From contig JAEDAG010000004.1 in assembly GCA_017309015.1 (NCBI GenBank), positions 124,001 through 188,000 of the forward strand: 64,000 bases of DNA. The letters are read 5' to 3'. Shown in pieces: positions 45,696 through 53,389 of this stretch. The notes under the pieces are model-generated. The model worked only from the letters and a program-made list of their open reading frames with translations, made no database searches and was not told where the DNA came from. The translations under genes and the position numbers were made by a program. The stretch comes from Faecalicatena absiana (lineage in GTDB: Bacteria > Bacillota > Bacilli > Lactobacillales > Lactobacillaceae). Position 1 is the stretch's first letter. Each line of letters starts with the position of its first letter.

Positions 45696-47020
45696 TCTGC
45701 CATGCGTTTCATCAGCAAGCTGTCAACAAAGTCGCTGCCAGCATCGCTGACAGTGCTTCTTAACCATGCAAATTTCAGCTTGGAGCTATCGAACTTGGCC
45801 AGCTCCCGGTCAATCTCCTGCCAGAGTTCCTGGTTGGCTACTGGCTTTCCATTAGCCGTCTTCCAGTCCCGCTTTTTCCAGCTCTTCATCCAGGCCGGGC
45901 CATCATTTGTGTCGCTGACGGACTTGATAACGTACTGGGAGTTCAAGACAAACAGCAAAGGCTGCTGGGTCAGACCCAACTGTTCCAGCTTCTTCAAGCT
46001 TTCCAGAAAAGCTGTCATTTCCATTTCATTATTGGTCGCGCCCAAACGGCCGGCACTATCAGCAAGCTGCTGGCCATCATGCTCGATCATGTAGGCCCAG
46101 GCAGCCTTATCGCTATCTTGGACATGGCTGCCCTTGCGCGCGCCGGTGCTCCGGCAGGCACCCCCGGTATAAATAACGGCAGAATAATCTTTCTTATCGT
46201 ATTCTGGCTCCTGCTTAACTGCATTTTGCGGATCAGCTGGATCAAGCTTTAAGTAGTTCAAGGCATCCGACTCACGGCTAAAGGACTTGTATTCAGCTCC
46301 CGGGAAGCCGTTTACCTGCTTTTCAGCTTCCGGCCAACTGTAATAGATTCCTGGCTGACGGCCTTTTCTGACAGCATAAGTTTTTTTAGCTTTTTCTGCT
46401 TCCTTCACTTCAGCATCAGCAACTTCCAGCTCTTGATCACTCTTGATCTCTGCCTTGTAACGCCTTAAGCCAGGCAAGCGGCTGGAGAAAAGATTGATGA
46501 TGCTTACCAGGTCATCCACCAGTTCTTGGCTGGGGCTGGTCGCGGGGTTATTGATGACCACGATTTCACTTCCATGGCGCTTGCAGAAATTGGCAAACCA
46601 GTCAAAAGCCAAGCGTACAAAGCGGTCTTTGTGGGTCACGTAGATCTTGTTGACCTCGCCGTCTTCAACTTTCTGCAAGAGCTGGTTCCATTCCAGACGG
46701 TTAAAATTCAGACCGCTGCCAATGTCTGACATACTTTCGCCCACAGTAATGCCGTTGGCATTGCAGTAGTCCAGCAAAAAATTCTCCTGCTTGGCCAAAT
46801 CATCGCTTGCCCAAGCAACCGACACGCGAGCATAGATCACGTTTATTCTGCCGTCGTTGCTGGCTGCGCCAAGATACTCGTTAAGCTGCTCTTGGGTGTA
46901 GTAACGCCGATTTGTGGCACTTCTTTCAGCCTTAAGTTTGCCCTCCCGGTCCCACCTTTGCAGAGTAGCAACAGAGACGTCAAGGATTTCAGCAGCTTCG
47001 CCTACTTTGTATTTCTTCAC
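45692..47020 (-). CDS. Fusion: IS607-like serine recombinase + viroplasmin domain + altered RNase H
   Basis: 442 aa numbered from GTG 47020, which follows AAGGGGCCTTTTATC; a GTG at 47038 is possible. Residues 1-50 form a MerR-like helix-turn-helix (VGEAAEILDVSVATLQRWDR) as in IS607 TnpA. Residues 58-190 form a serine-recombinase domain with INVIYARVS (Ser67) and VTHKDRFVRLAFDWF. Residues 213-258 resemble the Caulimovirus viroplasmin/hybrid-binding domain (YAVRKGRQPGIYYSWPEAEK). Residues 278-442 are RNase H1-like with Glu334 in NNEMEMTAFLESL and Asp433 kept. The first active-site Asp is Gly286 (YTGGACR) and the third is Asn360 (LNSQYV). The frame is uninterrupted, so it is not an obvious pseudogene. 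Confidence 0.85.
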   Translation of the reverse strand: MKKYKVGEAAEILDVSVATLQRWDREGKLKAERSATNRRYYTQEQLNEYLGAASNDGRINVIYARVSVAWASDDLAKQENFLLDYCNANGITVGESMSDIGSGLNFNRLEWNQLLQKVEDGEVNKIYVTHKDRFVRLAFDWFANFCKRHGSEIVVINNPATSPSQELVDDLVSIINLFSSRLPGLRRYKAEIKSDQELEVADAEVKEAEKAKKTYAVRKGRQPGIYYSWPEAEKQVNGFPGAEYKSFSRESDALNYLKLDPADPQNAVKQEPEYDKKDYSAVIYTGGACRSTGARKGSHVQDSDKAAWAYMIEHDGQQLADSAGRLGATNNEMEMTAFLESLKKLEQLGLTQQPLLFVLNSQYVIKSVSDTNDGPAWMKSWKKRDWKTANGKPVANQELWQEIDRELAKFDSSKLKFAWLRSTVSDAGSDFVDSLLMKRMAE

Positions 47021-47162
47021 GATAAAAGGCCCCTTCACATTGTTTGCTACTAGTATAACATGACTTGCATACTTGCTGTTAGCAGTTACACATAATAATG
47101 GATATGAATGGCTGCCACTGATTGCAATTAGCTTCTAGGCCGCGACTTTTTCAAGGTGCAAA

Positions 47163-47209
47163 GAAAAAAGCATCCCTCTTCGCAGAATGATCCGCGCGAG
47201 AGGGATGCT
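47163..47209 (-). terminator. Terminator after the RNase H gene
   Basis: AGCATCCCTCT / AGAGGGATGCT stem with a TTTTTT tail, read leftward. Confidence 0.85.
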
Positions 47210-47230
47210 GTCGATGAAAAAAGATAATTG

Positions 47231-47800
47231 TTACATCTCGTCCATCTGTTCATTAACAAGGGCATCAGCCAGGTTGTTGCCATCGCTATCAGCATGGCCG
47301 TCGACGTGCTGCAAAGTCAAATCGGAGAACTTAGAAATTTCCTTATCAATTTCCTTCCACAAGTCCTTGTTGGCAACTGGTTTCCCATTAGAATTTCTCC
47401 AGCCCCGTTTTTTCCATCCTTTGATCCAAGCAGTCCCATCGGCAGAGTCACTGAGGGCTTTGCGAACATAGTCTGAATCTAAGGAAAGCAGCAGCTTCTT
47501 CTGGCTAAGACCCATGTCTTCAAGAGCCTTCAAGCTTTCAAGAACAGCCGTCATTTCCATCTGGTTGTTAGTAGCTCCGACTTTGCCGCCAGTAGTGGTC
47601 ATGGCATGTCCATCATGCAAGATCACGTATGCCCATGCTGCCTTGTCAGTTGGCAAAACGTGTTCACCTGCATTGTTGCCGTTGTTGCGGCAGCCACCGT
47701 CGGTAAAGATCCAGGCATCGTATTCGGATTCAAGTTGTTCTGCTTCCAGCTTTCCGATGAAGCTCATTTTTTCTTCTTTTGTCAAAGTTTTTTTAGTCAT
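47231..47800 (-). CDS. Ribonuclease H (type 1), intact active site
   Basis: 189 aa. All four RNase H1 acidic residues are visible: WIFTDGGCRNNG (Asp), NNQMEMTAVLESL (Glu), LLSLDSDYVRKAL (Asp) and HVDGHADSDGNNLADAL (His plus last Asp). It lacks a viroplasmin domain, having a 27-residue basic N-terminus instead. ATG 47800 follows AAGGAGACTGTCACA. It is a paralogue of the RNase H part of the neighbouring fusion, sharing the GKPVAN-LW-EID segment. Confidence 0.93.
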   Translation of the reverse strand: MTKKTLTKEEKMSFIGKLEAEQLESEYDAWIFTDGGCRNNGNNAGEHVLPTDKAAWAYVILHDGHAMTTTGGKVGATNNQMEMTAVLESLKALEDMGLSQKKLLLSLDSDYVRKALSDSADGTAWIKGWKKRGWRNSNGKPVANKDLWKEIDKEISKFSDLTLQHVDGHADSDGNNLADALVNEQMDEM

Positions 47801-47969
47801 TGTGACAGTCTCCTTACTAAATTTTCAAATGGACTTGTTTATGTCTTTGAAGCATTTCTGCTTCATCTGACAAGTTAATTGTAGTACATTGCTTACATTT
47901 CCGCAACACTTACTTACGTTTTTGTAATACATTTTTTTGGACATAAAGAAGCCGCCCTTTTAGAGCTCA

Positions 47970-48012
47970 AAAAAATGTGCCAAACAAGTTCTGCTTGTTT
48001 AGCACGTTTTTA
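47970..48012. terminator. Hairpin with T runs on both strands
   Basis: GTGCCAAACAAG / CTTGTTTAGCAC, loop TTCTG, flanked by A and T runs. The 47801-48133 gap otherwise holds only AT-rich sequence with no supported gene. Confidence 0.7.
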
Positions 48013-48133
48013 GATATATTTGCTTCTGCCAAAGAGATAGCCTTCTGCAGCTAAAGACATTAAACTCCACTCCGATTAGCAATAGATTGTTATGCTTTTT
48101 ATCATAGCATCGATCCCGCCAATGTAATAGCAA

Positions 48134-48664
48134 CTATTTCAGCCAGCTTTCCCGCTTTAGTACGTTTTCGACTTCTGGCAATTTATAGCCAAGCAGGGTA
48201 TCACCCTCTGGGTCAGTTTTGACATAGGTGAAGCCAAGTTTTTCCTGAACTCTCTTTGATTTCTCATTCCCCTCATAGTAGCAGCACCAGACCGCTTTGC
48301 ATTTTAGATCGGCGAAAGCATGGTCAATTAGGCAAGTTGCAGCTTCTGGGGCATAGCCGCGCCCCCAATATTCTTTGCCGATCCAGTAGCCAAGCTCTGG
48401 CTCATCATCTTTTTCTGAGCAGGCACCCTCACCAAATCTCAAGCCCGCGCAACCAATGATTAGATTGTCATCTTTCCTCAAAACTGCGTAAGTTTCCGGG
48501 GCTTGCAAATTCTCTTGAATCACCTGCAAGCTCTCTTCAACAGATTTATGGGCGGGCCAGCCAGCGGCAGGACCGATGGCTGGATCCTTGGCTAATTCGT
48601 AGAGGCGGGCGGCATCACTGTCTTCCCAGGGCCGCAAGCGCAATCTATCAGTAGTTAGTTCCAT
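48134..48664 (-). CDS. GNAT acetyltransferase, RimJ/RimL type
   Basis: 176 aa, MELTTDRLRLRPWEDSDAAR is the classic RimJ/RimL opening. LGYWIGKEYWGRGYAPEAAT is the acetyl-CoA binding motif and NEKSKRVQEKLGF follows. ATG 48664 follows CAGGAGGGAAAA. It probably acetylates a protein N-terminus, an antibiotic or a small amine; not decidable here. Confidence 0.9.
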   Translation of the reverse strand: MELTTDRLRLRPWEDSDAARLYELAKDPAIGPAAGWPAHKSVEESLQVIQENLQAPETYAVLRKDDNLIIGCAGLRFGEGACSEKDDEPELGYWIGKEYWGRGYAPEAATCLIDHAFADLKCKAVWCCYYEGNEKSKRVQEKLGFTYVKTDPEGDTLLGYKLPEVENVLKRESWLK

Positions 48665-48834
48665 TTTTCCCTCCTGGATTTTTAAATCATCAGTTAAAGA
48701 CAATCTTAACATAGTGACAGGATTTCCTAGTCACTATTTTTCCTGTTCCCCTAGCCAAGCCGAACTAAGTTGCTATAATCGAATCGCAGCTATTAGAACA
48801 AATGTTTTATTTGCTTTTGGAGGGAAGAAAAAAT

Positions 48835-49203
48835 ATGTCTGAAATTCTGTTCATGATTGCCCGCTTTAGCCTGGTGCTGGTCCTTTGCCACCTGCTTGCC
48901 CTGCCGCAAGCCTAGAGAAATGGCCTGGTGGGCGAATCCCTGCTTTAATCACTGAGCTTTGCCTGATCTTGATCCAGCTGGAGCTCAGCTTTTTCCGTCA
49001 CTGCCTTGACCGCCTTCCTCCTTTTTGCCGGCAATCTATTGCTGGAATTCGTCATCTTCTGCGATGACTTCTTAACAGATGCCAGATACAAGAGCCTGTG
49101 GGCCTACTTCAAGAATCTGAAGAAGAAGCAGAAGTTTTGGCTCATCGCAGTTGTCGTGATCACTGCCTTTGCTGGCCTGATCAATTTCTTCCCGGCTCCT
49201 TAA
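48835..49203 (+). pseudogene. Broken small membrane protein gene
   Basis: ATG 48835 with TTGGAGGGAAGAAAAAAT opens MSEILFMIARFSLVLVLCHL and stops after 26 residues. A second frame from about 49000 continues as TAFLLFAGNLLLEFVIFCDD to KKQKFWLIAVVVITAFAGLI and the stop at 49203. A terminator follows. The two parts fit one frameshifted membrane protein. Confidence 0.6.
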
Positions 49204-49210
49204 TCGCCCT

Positions 49211-49238
49211 CCCTGCTATAGAAGGCAGGGATTTTTTG
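49211..49238 (+). terminator. Terminator after the broken membrane protein gene
   Basis: CCCTGC / GCAGGG hairpin followed by ATTTTTT. Confidence 0.75.
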
Positions 49239-49264
49239 TCGAAAAAGTAATCTGGGAGTAATCC

Positions 49265-49557
49265 ATGTCCAAAAACAAATCTACCATTGATCTGACCTCG
49301 GGCATCATCAGCCTTGGTCTGGTTAAATTTGCCCTGCCCCTGATGGCCGGCAACGTCCTCCAGCAGTGTTACCAATGATCTCTGTTGTTTTGACGATCTT
49401 TTCCTTAGGTACCCGGGTTCTTTTGGCCTAACTCTTGTCCGCGGTTCCGTCAATCGGCTATATTGGAATTTGGGCCAGCATCCCAACCGGCTGGGCCGTG
49501 GCCGACTTAGCCGAGCTTTACTACCTGCACAAGAAGGCAGTTAAGCCAGCTGCCTGA
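49265..49557 (+). pseudogene. MATE-family transporter remnant
   Basis: The N-terminus SKNKSTIDLTSGIISLGLVK then FALPLMAGNVLQQCYQ is that of a MATE efflux protein, ending at a stop after 37 codons. After a gap the C-terminal helix SIGYIGIWASIPTGWAVADL and AELYYLHKK of the same family appears, ending 49557. About 350 internal residues are missing. Confidence 0.75.
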
Positions 49558-49561
49558 TTTT

Positions 49562-49654
49562 TTCGATAATAAGGTCTACTCAATCAGCTTGATTCTCCTT
49601 GTTATTTTGACTGTAATCTTAAACCTACTGATCCATGTCTGGGGCCTGGACTAA
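49562..49654 (+). pseudogene. C-terminal membrane-segment fragment
   Basis: Frame FDNKVYSISLILLVILTVIL then NLLIHVWGLD and stop, directly after the MATE remnant. One hydrophobic helix, no start. Source protein unknown. Confidence 0.4.
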
Positions 49655-49655
49655 A

Positions 49656-49697
49656 AAATACCCGCCAGCTTGCTAAAACAAGTCAGCGGGTATTTTA
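49656..49697 (+). terminator. Hairpin terminator, also found at 53231
   Basis: AATACCCGC...GCGGGTATT hairpin with T-rich tail; a near-identical copy lies at 53231-53270. Confidence 0.82.
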
Positions 49698-49740
49698 TTT
49701 TGTGAGGAAAAATTGACAAAATCAGCTAAGCAGTTTCATT

Positions 49741-50045
49741 TATTCAACGATGCCGAAGCCGCCAGTCCAAGCGATTTGTTCGCTAGCCGCCAGGGTCATT
49801 TGCAGGAAACCAGTTGCTTCCAGTTCTCTTGCCCGCTTATACCCGCAAAGGACTGCCAGCTAAAGCTTCCTTGATGGTCCCTTAGTTTCCTGGTCATCGC
49901 TGGCCAGAAGAACCGTGGTTGGCAGGTCGCCTAATTTTTCTGCCTTATCACCATTGCCAAAGTATACCTCTTGATTGCCGGCCACTTCAAAGTTCTTGCC
50001 GATTGCCTGCCCCATGTTGCCCTTGCCAAAAATTATTACCTTCAT
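49741..50045 (-). pseudogene. Internally deleted copy of the 56140 oxidoreductase gene
   Basis: The start (KVIIFGKGNMGQAIGKNFEV) and end (matching the TGGFGIVE tail) both mirror the intact gene at 56140-56709. The middle, including the whole substrate half of the Rossmann domain, is gone and a frameshift is present. Similarity continues upstream into the next gene's terminator, so a larger block was duplicated. Confidence 0.85.
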
Positions 50046-50225
50046 TGTTTTTGCCTCGTTACTTTCTTTTTGTAAGTTGTTAACGATGAGGACGCACTTA
50101 TCAAAAGTAAGTCAAGAGTTTTTTCTTATAAAAAGTTAGCAAAACAAAAATCGAGTCCGAAAGTGGACTGGATTAAGCTTATTCTGGATCTCTGTGATTT
50201 TTGACAGACTGACAAAAACGGGACT

Positions 50226-50543
50226 GTGACGCCTATTGGGACGATCGAAATCGCTAGCTACGGGCCGACATTGACTGTCCCAGTGGGTGTCGCAATCTCT
50301 ACAGGTGAAGGGCCAACACTGCCAGAGTCCACAGTTGCCATTTGGCTAATTGGCCAGAATGGCTTGAATGGTGCTGTACCGGTCGTGCAAACAGATCTTG
50401 ACGGAACACGGACAGTCGACATGTCGATCTATGCTGATCCTTCAATGCTTGAAATGGCAGAAGAAGCTATTTCGAAATGGAATGAGGCACTGGCCAAGTT
50501 TAAATCCTCGATGACGATGACGTCGTATTCCTTTACCAGCTGA
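50226..50543 (+). other. Open frame of unknown meaning in a mosaic region
   Basis: 105 codons open on this strand (TPIGTIEIASYGPTLTVPVG...), with no ribosome site. Its 3' end is antisense to a recognisable tnpB remnant, so the coding claim is weak. It could be a fragment of an unrelated gene. Confidence 0.2.
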
Positions 50544-50617
50544 TCCGTGATCTTGTGCAGATAGTCATCGCGCTGATTCGTGATGCGGCTCATATAGCGG
50601 TTCTTGGCGATATTGGC
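50497..50617 (-). pseudogene. Internal fragment of a tnpB gene
   Basis: Leftward frame reads AKNRYMSRITNQRDDYLHKI then TDQLVKEYDVIVIEDLN. This is the typical IS605 OrfB block leading to the second RuvC acidic residue. Flanks are degenerate, no ends seen. Confidence 0.65.
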
Positions 50618-50903
50618 TTTTTAAGGCATTCATCTGCAAGGATCCGCATCTTCCTTAATTTTCTTCTGCAAGCCTTCATGCAGGTATTCCGCGAGCTTGT
50701 CGACTAAGCTCAAGTTTCGCTGATACATCACGGCATTTTCAAAATATTACTAAGGGATTATGGCGCTTGATTAGCTGACTTGCGTTTGATTGGTATTGGG
50801 AAATTAGTACTAGAGCCCGCAGAAAGCTTTCAAATTGCTGCCTAAATGATGTTAAAGTGATGTGTTTTGCCATCAAGCTGTTGGCTGGCTATTTATCATA
50901 GAA

Positions 50904-50931
50904 ATAAAAAAAGAGCGCCTATTAAGCGCTC
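50904..50931 (-). terminator. Hairpin terminator
   Basis: GAGCGC / GCGCTC stem with TTTTTTT tail, overlapping the stop of a truncated frame. Confidence 0.7.
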
Positions 50932-51006
50932 CAACCGGTTCGGTACAAGTAATCAGCTGGTACATCAGATGTGAACTCCGGTTCATAATTCTGGTATCTA
51001 TATTGT
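50922..51006 (-). pseudogene. C-terminal fragment cut at a palindrome
   Basis: Frame reading YQNYEPEFTSDVPADYLYRT and GWSA stop, followed by its own terminator. It is interrupted upstream by the 16-bp palindrome at 51008. Protein not recognised. Confidence 0.4.
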
Positions 51007-51007
51007 A

Positions 51008-51043
51008 CTTAAACTTCCCACTTTTGCAAGTGGGAAGTTTAAG
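51008..51043. repeat. Perfect 16-bp palindrome, solo copy of the IS4-element flanking repeat
   Basis: CTTAAACTTCCCACTT, loop TTGC, AAGTGGGAAGTTTAAG. The same arms flank the IS4 element (24353-24369, 25939-25955). Confidence 0.85.
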
Positions 51044-51110
51044 ATTGTAATAAATTCGCTAGTAATATATGCCATACTAATCGAATGACATGAACGTAAA
51101 ATGCACAATA

Positions 51111-51140
51111 TAAAAAAGCAAGAAAGTTTTTTCTTGCTTG
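51111..51140 (-). terminator. Terminator of the two-gene ABC transporter
   Basis: AAGCAAGAAA / TTTCTTGCTT hairpin, loop AAAC, T tail, 20 bases after the permease stop. Confidence 0.83.
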
Positions 51141-51160
51141 TATACTTTAATAACATGCCT

Positions 51161-51916
51161 TTAATTTCCACCAACTCGTCCAGCAACCTTCACACGATGA
51201 TTGCTTCGCTTGAACATGACTAAGCCAATTGCCAACCACAGTACGCTATTAGTAATTGAGATTGCCAGATAATAGCCAAAACCATAATTCGCCTTTGTGG
51301 CAAGCAGTTGCAGCCAATTCAGCATTGGTTCAAGTGGCAAAATAACTTGTAATAGTTTAAATGCCGGCATAGTAAAGTCAATCTGTGCGAGCAATAGCAA
51401 TAAGTATGCGTATTGCACAAGCTGGATAATTCCACTAATTTCTTTTAACCATATTGCTAAGGCGATCAACAAATAGCCTAAGCCGATAATCGTAACTATT
51501 ACCAACAAGATTGGGATGATAGCTATAGCTGGAATCAAAATCGGCCTTCTTGTTACTAGGGTCAAGGCCAAGCCAATTACAACCATCTCTATTGCAGCAA
51601 AAATTAGGCTAACTACGTTTTTGATAAAAAAGTAGAACTCAACCTTCTTCGGCATCAAGTATATCTGTTCTAGCATCCCTGACTGCGCCCGATTGTGAAT
51701 ATCAAAGTACAGCGAGCTAATAGTTTCGCTCAGTAAGCTCCAGCAAGTATAGCCTAGAAAGGCATAAGCATAAGCTTGGTCGCTTAACTGACTTCCATTG
51801 GTAACAAAAACTAGCATAAAAGCAACCGTAAAGACCAACAGCTTTGCAGCTGAGTCCAGGGGATACTTTTTCATTCTTGCACTTCTAATGTAAAGCTCTG
51901 CTTGCAATTCTTTCAT
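51161..51916 (-). CDS. ABC-2 type transporter permease
   Basis: 251 aa with six predicted hydrophobic helices (around 25-42, 50-65, 95-120, 130-160, 175-200, 215-235) and the ABC-2 feature HNRAQSGMLEQIYLMP after helix 2. Its start overlaps the ATPase gene by 32 bases. It forms an exporter with that ATPase. Given the YcaO remnant upstream, it may have exported or conferred immunity to a modified peptide. Confidence 0.87.
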   Translation of the reverse strand: MKELQAELYIRSARMKKYPLDSAAKLLVFTVAFMLVFVTNGSQLSDQAYAYAFLGYTCWSLLSETISSLYFDIHNRAQSGMLEQIYLMPKKVEFYFFIKNVVSLIFAAIEMVVIGLALTLVTRRPILIPAIAIIPILLVIVTIIGLGYLLIALAIWLKEISGIIQLVQYAYLLLLLAQIDFTMPAFKLLQVILPLEPMLNWLQLLATKANYGFGYYLAISITNSVLWLAIGLVMFKRSNHRVKVAGRVGGN

Positions 51917-52607
51917 ATTCTTCCCTCCAAGCTTCTGTCTGTGGCTTTACAGATGTCCCATTTGTAATAAAAACGACTTTATCCGCAATTTTTTCTGCAA
52001 AGTCTAAGTCATGTGTAGTAATGATAATTCCCATTTCTTGAACTTGGGCTAATTCTTTAATCAACGCGATTACTTCATTTACGGCATTGATATCTAGTCC
52101 TAAAGTCGGCTCGTCCATAATCACTAGCTGAGGGTGAGCGATCAACGTCATACAAATAGCTGCACTCTGTTGCATCCCCCGACTTAATTCATTAATTGGA
52201 GTGTCCTTCTTATCAGTCAAGCCAAATCTGGTTAAAATCTCTGTTCCTCGTTTTAGAGCTTCAGTTTTGGCAATTCCCCGCATAAGGCCCCAATATACGA
52301 AATTGTCAATCAAGCTTAATTCGTCAACCAAATTAGTTGCATTTTCTAAAAGCGCTGCAGACTCTTGGTGAATTTTCTTAAAGTCATCTGCTTTAACGTC
52401 ACGATCGTGAAATAGTACTTTTCCATTATCTGTTTCAACTAATCCCAAAATGCTTTTAATCGTTGTTGTTTTTCCGGCGCCATTAGTCCCTAGTAGAACT
52501 AGGATTTCTTTATTATCTAAAGTGAAGCTAACGTCAGATAAAACTTTTTTAGGTGTAGCCTTGTTTAAGTTGAAAGTTTTGCCAATGTTTTCAACAGTTA
52601 GTAGCAT
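51885..52607 (-). CDS. ABC transporter ATP-binding protein
   Basis: 240 aa. Walker A LLGTNGAGKTTTIK, signature INELSRGMQQS (variant LSRGM), Walker B LVIMDEPTLGLD and H-loop IIITTHDLDFA. This is the CcmA/DrrA-type ATPase that pairs with ABC-2 permeases. ATG 52607 follows AGAGGGAAATC, 14 bases after the YcaO fragment's stop, implying a former operon. Confidence 0.92.
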   Translation of the reverse strand: MLLTVENIGKTFNLNKATPKKVLSDVSFTLDNKEILVLLGTNGAGKTTTIKSILGLVETDNGKVLFHDRDVKADDFKKIHQESAALLENATNLVDELSLIDNFVYWGLMRGIAKTEALKRGTEILTRFGLTDKKDTPINELSRGMQQSAAICMTLIAHPQLVIMDEPTLGLDINAVNEVIALIKELAQVQEMGIIITTHDLDFAEKIADKVVFITNGTSVKPQTEAWREEYERIASRALH

Positions 52608-52621
52608 GATTTCCCTCTTTT

Positions 52622-52884
52622 CTATGGTAGTGCACTTATATAGTAGTCTTCATTTCTTAAACCAATAAACCGTGGATGATTCATCTGTGGAAAAGATGGA
52701 AATGAAATTGATAATAACTCTGGAATAAATAACCTGATAACCCTATAATTTTCAATGAACGGTGGAGTAATATCTAAAAAGCATGCACTTGACGATACAT
52801 TTTTAATGTCATCAATTAATTTTCGTATATTCGGCTTGTGATCTCTCACTTTAATATTTTCTTCTTTAGAGACTCTAGAATTAA
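52622..52884 (-). pseudogene. YcaO-domain protein, only C-terminal 88 codons left
   Basis: The frame is open from the ISL3-remnant border. It contains SSSACFLDITPPFIENYRVI then RLFIPELLSISFPSFPQMNH and PRF. This fits the end of SagD/YcaO cyclodehydratases (V-x-x-DxT-P ... RVxxPxL ... PR). The rest is lost at the ISL3 end at 52885. YcaO proteins make azoline/azole-modified peptides. Confidence 0.65.
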
Positions 52885-53221
52885 GGTTCAGTATAAATTC
52901 TTGTGTAAATAGAAAATAGGCAATAAAAAAAAGAAGGGTTGTCCCTTACAATGCTAACTTCCCATAAATTACTACTCAAAGTGCTTTATCACTTGATATA
53001 TCAACCTTTTGGAGGATTCCGTTGAGTTTAAGTTACAACTCAAAAAATATTATCTTAAACTTCGAAAAAGACCGTAATAGTAGGCTTCTTAGACATTGAG
53101 TTGTAAAATCCTGGGAAATTAGCATTACAATGTTAATAACGACAAAAACACAAGGAGCCCTTCTTACTATGAATTATACAGAAGTGTCAGTAACTACTCA
53201 AGATTTTATGCCCAACAAGGG
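52885..53221 (+). mobile_element. ISL3 end fragment (promoter end and transposase start)
   Basis: GGTTCAGTATAAATTCTTGT plus GTAAA matches the right end of the intact ISL3 at 38358-39866. After a small insert, ATG 53169 reads MNYTEVSVTTQDFMPNKG, nearly the same as the intact transposase N-terminus, then ends abruptly. Confidence 0.88.
52952..53124. mobile_element. 173-bp MITE-like insert in the ISL3 fragment
   Basis: Inverted ends TGCTAACTTCCCA and TGGGAAATTAGCA (one mismatch) are flanked by direct TTACAA copies (52946-52951 and 53125-53130). The intact ISL3 copy has a single TTACAATG at this place, so the empty site is known. No coding capacity. Confidence 0.75.
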
Positions 53222-53230
53222 TGACTAAAA

Positions 53231-53270
53231 AATACCCGCCAGCTTGCTAAAAACAAGCCAGCGGGTATTT
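53231..53270. terminator. Second copy of the AATACCCGC hairpin terminator
   Basis: AATACCCGCCAGCTTG / CAAGCCAGCGGGTATT; matches 49656-49697. It joins the ISL3 fragment. The 53271-53389 tract holds only a short degenerate hydrophobic frame. Confidence 0.78.
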
Positions 53271-53389
53271 ATTTTGCCTTAAAGAGCTCTTTTTAGTTCC
53301 AACAATATTTCCAGCCATGACCAGGTAAATCAGCCCTATGACGATTACCCCGTGGGGATGTCTTCAGCAAATCGCGCCAAAAGATACCC

